A stretch of DNA of 64,000 nt from Micropterus salmoides (taxonomy: Eukaryota; Chordata; Actinopteri; Centrarchiformes; Centrarchidae). The stretch lies in contig NW_024044459.1 in NCBI RefSeq assembly GCF_014851395.1, positions 23,636,418-23,700,417 on the forward strand. The letters are read 5' to 3'. A program made the position numbers and the translations under genes. The notes beneath the pieces were generated by a model that was not told the DNA's origin, searched no databases, and saw only the letters and a program-made list of their open reading frames with translations. Positions 24,699 to 37,225 of this stretch are shown one piece after another (within the stretch, counting starts at the first letter, position 1; each line of letters starts with the position of its first letter).

Positions 24699-25870
24699 AC
24701 CAGAATGTCCGGCAACCAGATGTACAGAAGGTGTGTTTTTCCTTGCCCTCGGTACATCACGGATGGAGATTCTCATGAGATGTGTGTCTCATGTTTGGGA
24801 GCATGCCCGGGCAGCTCTCGAGGGGGCTGCCTGCGCCCGTTGCAAAGCCCTTTCCATGCGGGTACTGAGGTACAGCATGGCTCTCTTTTCCGAGGATGGC
24901 CGTATGTGTTCTCCCTGTGGCGCGGGCCCTGCGGCCGCTGAGGCAACCCGGCGGCTTCACTCATGGGGTTCACAGCGTGATCTGTCGGAGGATTTCGGGA
25001 CGGCTGAGGTTTTTTCCTGACCTTCATCCGCTGGCTCCGACGCTTCCTTTCCTCGTTCGGGTGCCCGTTCTCGGCTTCTCCCGCTTGCGGTTTGGATCCG
25101 GAGACGCTGCAACAATCCGACTCCGAGGAGGCGGACGTGCTCAGCGTAGTGGACGAAGACTTCCAGGTGCCGGGGCGGCGTCATCAGGCATCAACTGGCC
25201 ACAGGAGGAGCAGACACCACAGGCTAGTGGTAAGCTTGATGAAAGGTTTCTTAAGCACCACGCGCCACCTCCACGCCGGTCTCTGCCATTCTTTCCTGAT
25301 TTACATGATGAACTGAGTAAATCATGGGGCAGACCCTTCTCTACATGGCTTTCCACACCCCGATCACTGAACTACAGTAATGTGAGGTTAGGGACCGTGG
25401 TTATGGGAGGATGCATCGGGTGGAGGATGCACTTGCGAGCTATCTCTCCCCTCGACTTGCGTCCTCCCTGGAGAAGCCGGCGTTACCCTCCAAGCCATGT
25501 CGCACCACATCTACGCTCGTGGGGAAGGCGTACATGGCAGCGGGCCAGGCAGGTGCGAGCTTGCACACCATGGCGGTGCTTCAAGCCTACCAAGCCGACC
25601 TGCTACAGGAGATGGTTCAGAGGGGGGGTCCCTCTGAGGAAGATCTGGCGGAGCTTCGCAGAACCAGGGAGCGTTAGACGCAGGGCGAAGCGTTCCGCCA
25701 GTACCTCCCTCGCCGGTCTGGACCCAAGGCAGCTGAGGCTGCCAGGCGTAGGTCCCTTCCCTCTACGAGCTCCTACGGAGAGGGAAGGGCCGTCTCGCTG
25801 CCCCCCCGAGGAGCTGGGGCAGCGAGACGGCGCTCTCACCCTCAGCCTTCTGCGAGACGCGATCTGAGGA
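24699..25870 (+). pseudogene. DIRS ORF1 (gag-like) pseudogene
   Basis: The gag-like protein of DIRS elements is thought to package the element RNA. Homology is spread over three frames. A cysteine-rich N-terminal part starts near 24703 (MSGNQMYRRCVFPCP, then MCVSCLG) and continues in another frame from about 24800 (EHARAALEGAACARCKAL). A middle part (KLDERFL, RRSLPFFPDLHDELSKSW) lies in the frame of 24896-25380. A further frame at 25411-25677 carries YLSPRLASSLEKPALPSKP and KAYMAAGQAGASLHTMAV, conserved in fish DIRS gag. After ELRRTRER there is a stop at 25675-25677, and the following C-terminal homology suggests an internal deletion. Several frameshifts make it non-functional. Confidence 0.65.
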
Positions 25871-25959
25871 CCGTCATCCAGTCCCGATGGAGCTCAGGGA
25901 AGACCGGGTAGGGGAGTCTTTCTCCCCTCCCGCCTCCGCCCGGAGCAAGGTCCGATGTT

Positions 25960-26929
25960 GGGACAGCAAGTTCTTACTCTGCTGAGGAAAGGGGCCGTGG
26001 AACGTGTCTCCCCCCCAGACAGAGACACCGGTTCTACAGCTGGTACTTCATAGTCCCCAAGAAGGACGGAGGGCTGCGCCCTATTTTGGATCTGCGGGTT
26101 CTAACCGGTCTCTGAGGAGATTCAGGTTCAAGATGCTCATCATCCCCGCCATCGTGACGCACATCCAATCCGAGGATTGGTTCGTCACGATAGATCTAAA
26201 GGACGCCTATTTCCACGTCTCCATCCGTCCTTCTCACAGGAAGTTCCTGAGGTTCGCCTTCGGGGTGTGGCTTACCAGTATCGGGTTCTTCCATTCGGCC
26301 TGGCACTTTCCCCTCGCACATTCACCAAGTGTATGGATGCAGCACTGGCCCCGCTGAGGCTCCAGGGCATCCGGATTTTCAACTACATCGACGACTGGCT
26401 CATCCTAGCCCAGTCTCGAGAGTTGGCGGTTCAGCATCGAGATGTCGTTCTGGCTCATCTGCTGCGTTTAGGGCTGAGGCTCAACGCAAAGAAGAGTGTG
26501 CTGGCGCCCACCCAACGGACTACGTTCCTAGGGGTAGTATGGGATTCGACAACGATGCGGGCACAATTGTCTCCGGCACGTGTCGACACCATATTGGCTG
26601 CCGTGAAAGGGGTGAAGTTAGGCCACGCCATCACTATAAAACACTTTCAACGAGTGTTGGGTCTCCTGGCGGCTGCTTCCAGCGTAATACCATCTGGACT
26701 GCTGCACATGAGACCCCTGCAGTGGTGGCTAAGGACCAAGGGTTTTTCCCCGAGGGGAAATCCTTTCCGTCTGATTTGGGTTACGCGCAAGTGTCTTCGT
26801 TCCCTATCAGTTTGGAAGGAAACTTGGTTCCTGTCCCAGGGGCCCGTGCTGGGAGGGTCTTGTCGCCGGCTGGTCATTTCGACAGACGCCTCCCTCACGG
26901 GCTGGGGCGTGGTCATGGGCGGCCACTAG
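25960..26929 (+). pseudogene. DIRS reverse transcriptase and partial RNase H (frameshifted, truncated)
   Basis: The reverse transcriptase would copy element RNA to DNA. The N-terminal part includes a KKDGG-type segment and, in the frame of 26004-26357, FVTIDLKDAYFHVSIRP, the first catalytic aspartate motif. A frameshift at about 26262 moves homology to the frame of 26177-26929: VLPFGLALSPRTFTKCMDAAL, then FNYIDDWLI, the YxDD catalytic box in the form usual for DIRS. RNase H begins LVISTDASLTGWG near 26870-26910 and is cut off at the stop after 26926. The frame placement of YIDDW is residues 68-72 of the 250-aa ORF. Defective by frameshift and truncation. Confidence 0.8.
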
Positions 26930-26989
26930 TCCATTTAAGCTAATTAGGAGATGTTTCTTTTGGATTTTAATGCGCAAATTAAATGCTTA

Positions 26990-27121
26990 GTAATTATCCA
27001 GGGATCCTGTAGAGAAACAATGATGCATCAAGATGCATCGATAATCGTTTCATAATTGAATCACAACTCTCTAAATCGTAATCAAATCAAATTGTAAGGT
27101 GCCCGGAGATTCCCACCCCTA
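26990..27121. repeat. hAT-like terminal fragment
   Basis: Ends GGAGATTCCCACCCCTA at 27121, a right terminus shared by a common fish non-autonomous hAT group (inverse of TAGGGGTGGGAATC). It is preceded by GATGCATCGATAATCG and AATCGTAATCAAATCAAATTG sequence typical of that family. The opposite end is not visible. Confidence 0.45.
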
Positions 27122-28013
27122 ATGTTGATCAACAACAGCAGTTTTAAGTGATAGCCTACATTTATACTCAAATCAGTATTAGTAATGGTGATCATGGCAT
27201 GGTCATTCTTGTCAATTATTGCTCTTAATAGATGCTCTCAGCAGAGTGCAGACCTCTGGCAAGAAGCTGCATTTAGTCATGACGCTGTTTAATAAGTGAT
27301 ATCTGGTTGCAAATGTAAAGTGGTCAAAGAAATCACATAAAATCAAGATCATCAGATTACTACATACCATGTAAAAGCTTTACTAACAGTAACATAACAG
27401 TGACATCACAATAACAGTTATTTACTTATTTACATTAACCTTATTATTAATGTTCCCATTCATTGTCAAAAATACACCTAGGCCTACATGTATGAAAAAA
27501 AAAAAACAATAAAACATGTCATCAGAAGTACAACTTTATTTAGCATGAAAATAATGAACATAAATTACATTAACTTTAAATCTGGCACTTGGTGGCCATG
27601 GTGATTATTACTAATAATCCTGGGTTTGAGCTTCATCACCTCATAATTTATTAGCCTGCTCGCTACAGTAGTGCACTAAAATAGACTGAACACATGACTC
27701 AATACACCTCGTCAGTGGAGGTCTGGGCTCTACAGAGCACATTTTCTAGTTTTCTATTTCGTCAAATTAGTTTTAAAAAGGACAATGGGAACAGTCTGTG
27801 TTGTAAAGTTGTTTACAATCTATTGTAGATAGATATGTTCTGTTCAATAAAAAACTAAACTTTAAGTTCCATGTTCTGTCATTTATAATTCTATTTCTTT
27901 TTCTGATGATTTAGATTTTTGCTGTGGTATCGTTTCAGTATCGGTATTAAGATATTTAGGCAGGTATCATATTGAAGTCATTATTTTGTTATCTTGACAA
28001 CACTACCAAAAAC

Positions 28014-31000
28014 CCACTCTACACCACCTGCTCAGCAATCAACAGCAGACAGAGACTAGCTGAGGAGCACAGTATAGCATTTAGCAGCTACAGAGCAAGA
28101 TTTTTCCTTCAGGAGTAAGAAGAGACCAAAAACAGAAATAAAATTGAGTGAATATTTAGACTTCTTTTTACATATATTCATCAGGTTCAGAAACAAACTC
28201 TAAATGAATGATAATGCTGCTCTGTAACTGATGGATGCTTAACTAAGCAAGTGTGTGCTTACAAGTTCGCCATATCAACTTCAAAAGGTTGTTTCTACGG
28301 TCTACAACTGGGAAAAAAAATAATCAGTTATTGCCGTTGAAAATGGTGGGCTACCCCCAAACAACTTTACTTACTTTTCACTTTCATTTTCACTGCAGCT
28401 TAAATGAAACTTAAAATGTGTTTTAATGGAATGCTTGGTGAAAAAATCATAAGTAAAATAAAATATGCTTCAAGTCATATTTACTCCAAAAACCTATGAC
28501 CTAAGGCCCATGTTCTGAACACTTTAAATATGATCCGTGAAGTGAAATATCAGCAATGGAAATACTATAGAAATACAATATTTATCCACAATATAGAAAC
28601 TCACATGAATTTGCTGTTCAACCAGAGTCAGGTAATGTTATTTGTGATTGTGTTGTGTCTGTTTCCAGAGGTAAAAGTAACTTCTTGCTGCAGATTTATT
28701 TGACAGTAGAGCAAAAACAAATGCAGTAGATGCGTAAGAACATAAAGTGTTGGTATAAAATGAAATCATGTACACACAGTTTTGTTATTAAATTAAAGGA
28801 AAACAGATAACCCTTTTTTATTCTTGACAACATTAATTACGCCCCATCAGCCTTTGTTCAATGTTGATGGTGAATATAATTGTTATATTTTCTTATGTTT
28901 CTAGCTAAATGTGTTTAGCTATATTGTGAAAGCTGCAACGATTCATTTAATGATCAATTAAATGTTTCATTAAATGTTAAAGAAGAAAAGCCAAATGTTT
29001 GCTGTTTCCAGCTTCTCATATCTAAGGATTTGTATGCCAAAACCAACATATTAATAACAAAAAGAATAGTTGTAGTTGTAGCTCTAAAAACAAAAAGGTT
29101 TAACGTTAATAAGAGGATTTTTCTTTCAATATTCAAGAGTCTCATGTTCTGAGCCCGAAACGATCTCTCCCTCTCTCTCTTTCTCTCTCGCTTCCTCCTT
29201 CCATCTCTCATCGCTACTGTATAGATCACAATAATGTTAGTGGTGACACTCCCTTCCATGGTCATTCATCTGAAACAGAATTACATAAGCCATTTACCAC
29301 CCGGTCTCCATGATGGATGGCAGGGCCCCCAGCCAAAGCACCCGGGCCTGATCGCTCCGCTTTTCTCAGTGACAAATGTCACCAGAAAGACATACGACAT
29401 ATTCCGATTTCCTACAGTTTTAAATGAGAATATGTTTGTGATAGGAAAGGTGAGACAAAAAGATAAAAAAAAAATTCCTATGGCTTTGTCATATTGAATT
29501 ACAAGAGTGGCAATATTTCTGCTTTGTGCTGAAATATTTTTCCATTCCCTGAGTGGTCTGGATGATTGTCACATTTTGATTGATTGATTTATCTGTACAA
29601 GGAAATGATCGTCATGCTGTGATGATGTGTGAGTGGGAGGCACTAATTTAGTGAATCAAGATCTAAAGCAGAAATTGCAGTTAAGTACACAATGTAAACA
29701 AGGTGGATCATTCTATTATATATTATCACTCAAACACATCTGCTGCTTGTATAAAAGCTGAACACACTGATCACTCCTAATGATCTGACTTTTTTATTGT
29801 TTGTAGTTTTTTGCTACACAATTAACTATGACATTAAACTGACAGCCATGACTAAGCTCTATGTCTCTAGGTGTAGTTTTTTAGTGCACCACAGTTCAAC
29901 CTCTATCACAATTAAAAATGTGATGCCTCAGGCATCATGGACAGAATTGGTCAGAAGAAGTGGTCCGGAGGGGTTTTAAAAAGGAGAGACAAGTTTTAAT
30001 CACAATATGACTTTTGGAACTAAGTGTGCTGTTTGTCCAATGTGTCCTGAGGATGTCCTGGTCTTTATCACTTGCATCATTTTTACTCCATAAACTGGAA
30101 GGCAGTGCAGGATATCAAATTATAGCCCAGTAGTTTTTTGTGGACAACAGTATGAAAGCAAGTTGTTTTTGCAACAACCTGATGATGTCTGTGTAAGATT
30201 TAATCAAGATAACCACGTAATTTGGCAATGCTTTGGTAATGCACGTCACTCAAATTACAGACCACAAAATACAACAAAAATCTGATGACTTCAGATGCTT
30301 GTCTGAGAGTTAATCAGATAAATTATAAGGCTTTTCTGCATAGAAGCTGTTGTTGCTGAGAGATGCTGGTAAAAATCTGACACTTTCCTCTGCCTCCCAA
30401 GCATTACTCTCATTATCAGAATATAACTAACAGTATTTTCTTTGGTGAAGTCGAATGTCTGTAGAGTTGAAGAATGTGTAATATTTAGAAGTCTTTGTCA
30501 CAGGTACAAAGTGAGAGCAATAAACAACAGAAAAGGAAGCATACACTGCTGTTCTCCAATACAATGGAATAAAACAGAGCAGTGTGACTGTAGTGTTTAC
30601 ACCCAAGCAAACCATAAGGGTTTTGGTGTGGTTTAGACTGTGTGACTGATAGAAACAAAGTCAAAAATGCTTTTGAACTGGTACAAACAGGTTAGTGTCT
30701 CATGACGCAAAACACTGTAAATCTTGATACACCCCCTACTGTGCATGTCCTCCTATGATGGTTTGCGAAGAGTCACAGAAACGCTGAACAGGCTCAGGTA
30801 AGGAAAAACACCACTACACTGCAGCTTTGTGCCTGCTGGAAAATGGAGCCCAGAGTTTATGTGTTTATGAGAGGGAATTTGTCAGTGTAGTGGGCCCAAT
30901 ATCACAGACAGATCCATCCAGGAATATGAGTGTGTGTGTGTTTGGGCGGGTGTGTGTGGCTATGGGGACAGATTTGACTGCATGTATGGCTGGCAGATAG

Positions 31001-31729
31001 AATTTAGACCCGGCTGACAAATGATTTATAGGTGCAATTTTACCCAGCTGTCATTGCGCTTTATTCAGCTTGACATGATGCTTGTGTGGCTGTGTTTGTG
31101 TGCACGAGTGCATGTTCTTTTGCACCCGTGCTTATCTGTATAAATGCACATAGGCGTGCTCTATGTATGTGTGTGTGTGTACGTCACCTGGAACTATATC
31201 ACTGGAACTGTGATATGACCAGAGGCACATTTACTAAACTGATCATTGCTTTACTTTAACAGGCAGAAATGATTCGTGTCATGTACAGCAGATCTCTATT
31301 AACTAAGATGCTTCCCACTTTATCTGTTTTTCATCTTCCCTCTGTTACTCATCCTTATTTCTAGGAAAATCTCATTCACTTAATTTAATGTGATGCTGTT
31401 ATGTGCAATTTCCCTTCTCATCACCATGGCTTCCTCTGTAGCTGTCAATACAGTAGAGCCATGGATAGACAGAGCCAGGAGACAAGTAGAGTAACTTAAA
31501 TAAACACATGTAAGACTTGCAAGTAATGCTTTCACCAACAATAAATTTGTACTCAAGTGACATAAACATATAGAGAAGAATAAAAAAAATGATTTGCAGT
31601 TGGGTTGGTGAAGTCAGACAAAAGAGATTTTATTAACATTTTTATTTTATGAATTACATTTTTGTCTCATCATTTTTCGTCAACAATATTGCATGTAAAG
31701 ACAGTCACAGTCTGTTTAAGTACATTGTC
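28014..31729. other. Non-coding interval with candidate conserved segments
   Basis: About 3.7 kb. Mostly AT-rich and unrecognised. Segments 29255-29440 and 30965-31090 are compositionally distinct and rich in transcription-factor-like motifs (e.g. GATTTATAGGTGCAATTTTA near 31024), so they may be regulatory; this cannot be tested here. A pyrimidine-rich run lies at about 29162-29200. Confidence 0.35.
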
Positions 31730-31960
31730 GCCATCTCGTTTTAGTCACGGGAAAAAAGGTCGTTGACAAATATCTTTCGTTTAGTTTCGTCTGACCAAAG
31801 TAACACTATTCAGGACTCTACAGTGCGACCATTTCACTCCCATATGCCCCTAAAAATAGATAGGTACGTGCTTACGGGAAAAATAATTTAAGAGCACAAT
31901 GTGCGAGTATGGACTACAACCTACATGTAAAGAATGACACGGGTCCTTCGTGCATTCAAA
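31730..31960. repeat. DNA-transposon-like repeat fragment
   Basis: Contains GACAAATATCTTTCGTTTAG and CAGGACTCTACAGTGCGACC, two segments that recur in fish non-autonomous hAT families (compare CAGGGCTCTACGCTAAC at 12449). Boundaries and superfamily are not defined. Confidence 0.35.
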
Positions 31961-32432
31961 CATGCATGTAATGTTTTTGTTTAAATATATTGAACATTGA
32001 ATGACAACATTATTTACATTAAATGATGCCTAAATGAGATGAATGTTATTCCTTAATTTAGTGCACACATGGCAGATAACATTGCTGACTGACTTAGCAT
32101 TAGTACTTAGCATTAACAAGAGACCAACCACAGTGTAGACTCTTTCATGCACAAGGATATTAAGAAAAAAAGCAACCTAGAAAATTGAAACAGCCGTAAC
32201 TGGAAATAATATTATCCTAGGAGTAAGCTATAAAGATTACTATTATATGAAATTATTATAAAACTTAAAATTTACCATAAAACTTCAATAATATTGTTCA
32301 ATAATTTTGTTTACATAAAGTGTGGCGTGGGTTGTGTGGGTGGTAGATAAGATATTTTTATTGTCTGTCACAGGATAACAAAAATTTTCCTTTCACAGGT
32401 CTCAGCATTAAAACAATAATACACATTTAAAC

Positions 32433-33253
32433 TAGGGCTGAATGATTTGGGGGGGAAATCTAATTGTGATTTTTATGCCAGATATTGCGATTATGATTCG
32501 ATTTGCGAGGGTTTTTTTAAGTTTAGCTTAAGTTCAATATTCACTGCTAAGTCTATTTTTGATGGAACCTGTGTCAAGCAGCACAGAGCAGATGAACCGG
32601 GAAGGAAATCAGACACAGAACATATAGAATCCTGTCGATTTTCAAAATAAAACATCCTGTGCACACTCCCGATCACATATCGACAAAAAACACAATTAAA
32701 ACAGACAAAAAAGAAACAATTTAACTACCTAGCCTACTTAACCATAGTACAAGCACAAAAAGCAAGGACACCTGAACAAATTTACAAAATCTGAACAAGT
32801 CAGCAAAATCAGGCAGGCGAAATACTCTCTGTAGCCGAGCAGAGCGAAACGTGCTCACAGAAAGCTGTTATCGGTAGTTGGAGCACACAGAATGACAAAT
32901 TAACAACACGTCCACAACAAAGGGCAGGCTAAACATCCACTGCTGAAACACTTTAGTGTGAGTTGACACCGGACAAAAGCGCGGCAGTCTGTCGCGATTC
33001 AGCTGGCGCCATTATCCCACGTTTTCCTCTACTTTCGTTTGTTGTTGTAAAATGTAGGCTACACGCCCTGTGCCCACTCTGATTGGTGAGTAGGATCGTA
33101 ACAGGAGGCGTATGGCGCTTGTGATTGGTTAGCAAGTCTGTCACACAAAGATGACAACGGAATGTATCTGTAACTGCATGACGGGTCAGATCCGCTGTTT
33201 AATTACCTACATTCACAATTCCTAATTGCAAAACGATTAATCATTCAGCCCTA
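32433..33253. mobile_element. hAT-type non-autonomous element with perfect 8-bp target duplication
   Basis: TAGGGCTGAATGATT at 32433 is perfectly inverted at 33239-33253 (AATCATTCAGCCCTA). The flanks are identical 8-mers, ATTTAAAC (32425-32432 and 33254-33261), the target-duplication length of hAT transposases. The interior is 821 bp long in total and has no transposase ORF. The subterminal TTGCGATTATGATTCGATT is the usual AT-rich signature of the group. Confidence 0.85.
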
Positions 33254-33261
33254 ATTTAAAC

Positions 33262-34321
33262 CAATCTACAAACACACAGGCACACACACAAACACGACAA
33301 AACTAAAACACATTGCCATTGTTGAACAGATTATAGTACAGTGCCTCTTTTTGTTTGTTCAGGGTGATGATTGCAGAGGGAATAAAAGATTAAATAAAAC
33401 ACTTGGTGCTGGTGTATGGTGTATAGTCCCTTGTTCAAAAACTACAGGTCCCCATTCCACAAACCACAGTGCACCAATCGCAGTAGAATTTTCTGTGATG
33501 AGTGATCAGTGTTTTAAAGGCCCATGCAGAGTGTCCAGACACCAGAGACTACACTTACATAGTCCTCCACTGGTTTCACACAAGGAGAAGTAGCACACAC
33601 ACGCAGTATAAATATGTAGGTAATTAACAGTTTCTTAATAAACTCTTTTTTTCATTTAGGAGCACACAGAGTTAGCGTACAGCCCTGTGCCTAAGATGCA
33701 AATATTTAGTTTGAACTGGAAAGTTTGTGAATCACGAGATGTTCCACCTAACTGTTCCACTTATTGTAACTTATATTAGGTGCCTGTACCATCTACTGCA
33801 CGTTCAAATTGGCAGTCTCACTCAAATCAGAATATGCATGTCTCACTCACACTCTTCCAACAGCTTGAACAGTGATTTAATTTCGCTGTGCCACTGCTGC
33901 AGTGCTCTTGGCTTTTAGTCACAGGTTAGAGCATTAATCAGCAGAGCAGCTAATAGCCTGAGCTACAGTAGTGTAATGAAGCTTGAGAAAACCAAGTGCT
34001 CTTTATTTTTACACCAGCCTGTGGAGGCCAGTGTACTATTCCTTCCTAGAGTGAGACAAGAGACAAAATTTTACAGATTTGCTCTCTTGGATGTTCATAT
34101 ATTGTTTTATTACTGTAGATTGTTTTTCAAAATGTGTCAAGCTGCAAACACCATCTTCTGTCACCATGGCAAGTTACATATTGACTGTGCAAACTGACTG
34201 AGAACAAACTACAATTTAGGAAAGGTTGAGTTTCACAAGGGATTTGAAAGCCTTGAAAACAGGTCTTTGTTTACTGCACTGTTTCTCTGCCTCTCCCTCT
34301 CTCTGCAAACAAACAGACACA

Positions 34322-34367
<46 letters not shown>

Positions 34368-36862
34368 TCCTGTAGGACTGTCATCTCTGTGAAGCTCAGC
34401 TGGCAAAACTGATATCGCTGTAGGCAAGGACATAAGCACAAGTCTAGCAAATGGTGGTGGGCAACAGGTCCCTCCTCTGAGTGTGTGTCTGCATCAGCAA
34501 GTTTCTATTTGTGTGTGTGGGTTTATTTGTACAATTCATTTGACTCACTGCATAAAAAACATTAGCCTCTCAATACAAATATCTGCTGTAAAGTTTCAAT
34601 GTGCCTCATCTTATGATAAGGAACAATTTGATGAATTTTTCTCTCTAACCTCATCTCACATGTTTTTGCAGCTACACTTGGTTCCGAACAACTGAGATAT
34701 GTGTTCAATTTTATTGAGTGAGAGATTGAGTGGGTGATGGAGAGAGAGAGAGTGTGTTAAAGTGTCAGACAATATGTTAATGATGCAGGGTCAGTATCAT
34801 AAAGATCTTTCTCAGAATATGAATATGAGATTGTGTGTGTGAATGTATTTGCTCACTGTGGGTGTGTACTGTATTGACCAAGAGAATCAGAGTCAACAAA
34901 GTGCATGTGTGGGTGCCACGTGAACAATCCTGCTACGTGCAAAGTTCAATGCAAATTAATGCATTTCTTACTGCCCATCTTTCCTCATCATCGTATCCAA
35001 AACAGTTTTGCGTACTGTATACTACCACAGATGTCTACAAGTACATCAACTTGTTTGACAGTACCTCTTTGTGAGAGATGCTGAGATTATCGGTGTCAGT
35101 GTGCTAAAATGTGCCAATGGTGACACACCAGTGTAACATGATAATGTCACACGATCATAAAATGCATCAGATCAACTTGTGAAAGACAAGTTCAAGCCGA
35201 AAGCACAAAAACCCACACACGTGTACATATATTGGATTGATTCAAAAATGTAACTTCAGTAACATGTTATTTACAATATGACAATATGTGTTTGTGGATT
35301 GCTTGGGGCCTGTAAGATCTATTTTGTTGTAGCTGAATTGAGAACATCTGATTTCAAAATGAACGGTGTACCTCTAACATCCCATCTTACATGCTGCGAG
35401 CAAAATTAGGCAGCCAGACCCAGCATCTTTACCTACTGTACGTGTTAGCCTGTCTCTGTGTGTGTAACCATCATTTCACGCGTGTGTTTGTTAAAGTGTG
35501 AGAAGCTCTGTCGGTTGAGTGGACAGCATCCAGGATGATGAATTAAAAAAAACACCTTTTAGAATTTGAAAGCTACGGAAGGAGAAAATTGGCAACGTTG
35601 TCTAAGACAGAATCCTTCACACACTCTATTCATCATCTGAAGATAAAAGGTTAGATGGGTAGCTTCGTGAGTGTGAGAGTGTGCGTGTTTCTGTGTGAGG
35701 CTGGTCACAGTGGCAAGGAGGCATATTTGCTCTTTAATTATTAAACACTTCAGTTTAATTTAGGGTAATTTGTGTGTGTGCATTGGTGTGTGCTTGTGCA
35801 TGTACAGCTGGATGACTGAAATGACAAGTGTGGGTCTGCTGACCTGCATTGGCTCTGTAGTTATCAGTCACCTCATAATTTATTTTGAGGACATTTGTGT
35901 TCAGCTAGCTCTGTATGTGTGTGAATTTGTGGAAGCAGGCCTGTGTTTTGTGTACTGTGGGGGTTTTAAAATTCTAACTGAGTATGTGTAATTTGTAGCA
36001 AACAGGATGTGTGTGTGTGAGTGGGGTGGGGGGGGGGTACATACAGTGAGTGTCCAGCATTTCTGGCCTACTTCATAAACATTCGGCAACACAGTCTTAT
36101 AGCAGGTGGTTCATTACACGGCCTGTAATTAGGCTGACTTGACTTTCTTCTGCTTGTGATTACAGATACATATTGGTGTCAGTGGAGCATGGAAGCGACT
36201 TTTTTTTTTTTTTAAATGACTCCTACTTCAAAAAAGGATGTGTTGCTTTAGTTCACTGTGGCATGTGTAAGTTTCTATTTTCCCCATGAAATCAGTTTTG
36301 TAAACAAAATGAAAGAGGAGGTAACACATTTGAATTTAGGATTATGCTTCTTGTTCTTAGGCTATTGCATAACTACATATAAGCTGACTTTGCAGCATCC
36401 TATGTCTTCATTTAGCACCAGTTATGTTAGTGTGGATGCTGCACTATTTCTCTGATATCACTTCTCTCCCGGCTTTTGTATGAGTCTCCAGCATTTACTG
36501 TTCATTGGGGCAGAGGGGTGTCAAAATAATTATATTTCAAATAATTTCTGAAACCTTTATGCTAATGCCAGCCACAAGCAGAGCATGCTCTTCTGCTCTG
36601 GTACTTCGGTGTTTAAAATAAAAAAAACCCAAAAATACGATTTTACCTTATTATTATTATTCTGTCCTTAGTAGAAATTGACTTTATCTAACTTAAAGCA
36701 AAGCATAACTGCCCCATTACTTCAACATGAGTGCTACAGTGTTTGTGTTAGTTTTACATTAACCATAAAAGCCGTAACATCATGTCAGGTTGTTGTTTTA
36801 ACATTACCAAGCTGAGCATTATGCTATACAATAAAAGCTGCGGAACAGTGTATGGGTAGCAG
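33262..36862. other. Non-coding interval with microsatellites
   Basis: Contains the compound CA/TA repeat at 34322-34368, scattered short GT runs, a G-run near 36025-36036 and a T-run near 36200. Segments at 35820-35890 and 36095-36170 look less repetitive. No gene recognised. Confidence 0.45.
34322..34368. repeat. Compound (AC)n(AT)n microsatellite
   Basis: About twelve AC units (34322-34345) run directly into about eleven AT units. Such compound tracts are common in fish and prone to length change. Confidence 0.95.
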
Positions 36863-37225
36863 TAGGATTACGATGCCAGTACCAAAATCACTACCCTTAA
36901 AAGTGATACAGATACCAATAGAGTACTTCATTCGATACCTCGCGTAAAATGCCACCTGTTGAAGCCATAGTAGTTGATTTTTATTATTTTTATTGTTGTT
37001 ATGGACAAGTAAAGTGATCTATTTTCAAATAACTGTTTTATCTGCAAGTGCTTTCTTCTTTAGCGAAGAGTCGCAAACCTCCTCCACAAGAACGACAGTA
37101 AGACGTAGAAAACGAGTAAGGAGTCGGCTTAAACAAGTCTAAACTACTGTTACAACCTGGCTCCTGTGGGCAAGGAAGATAACAAACCAGATGGATTTGA
37201 TAAAGAAAAGTTATTGATTTGTAGG

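Larger units (their letters stand above)
24430..26935 (+). mobile_element. DIRS-type tyrosine-recombinase retrotransposon, 3'-truncated
   Basis: The left end GTTCCCCTTCGAGGGAAC (24431) followed by TCGAACTGCGTCGG is typical of fish DIRS elements. After a leader come a degraded gag-like ORF (24699-25870) and a reverse transcriptase/RNase H region (25980-26929). The element stops in the RNase H domain at about 26935; the methyltransferase-like and tyrosine recombinase regions and the split right repeat are missing, so it cannot transpose. Its base composition (GC-rich) differs sharply from the AT-rich flanks. It sits inside the hAT unit. Confidence 0.8.
24396..28005. mobile_element. hAT-type non-autonomous element interrupted by a DIRS element
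   Basis: The left terminus TAGTGTTGCACGG (24396) and right terminus TTGACAACACTA (ending 28005) share the inverted TAGTGTTG core of hAT elements. The flanking 8-mers CTAAAAAC (24388-24395) and CCAAAAAC (28006-28013) differ at one position, as expected for an old 8-bp target duplication. Subterminal TACCGATAC on the left is matched by GTATCGGTA on the right. Removing the DIRS insertion (about 24430-26935) leaves roughly 1.1 kb with no transposase ORF, although a second, separate hAT-like end lies at about 26990-27121 inside it. Confidence 0.65.

Noticed and set aside
24757..25356. Minus-strand ORFs overlapping the DIRS region
   Set aside because: Shadows of the GC-rich DIRS gag and RT frames.
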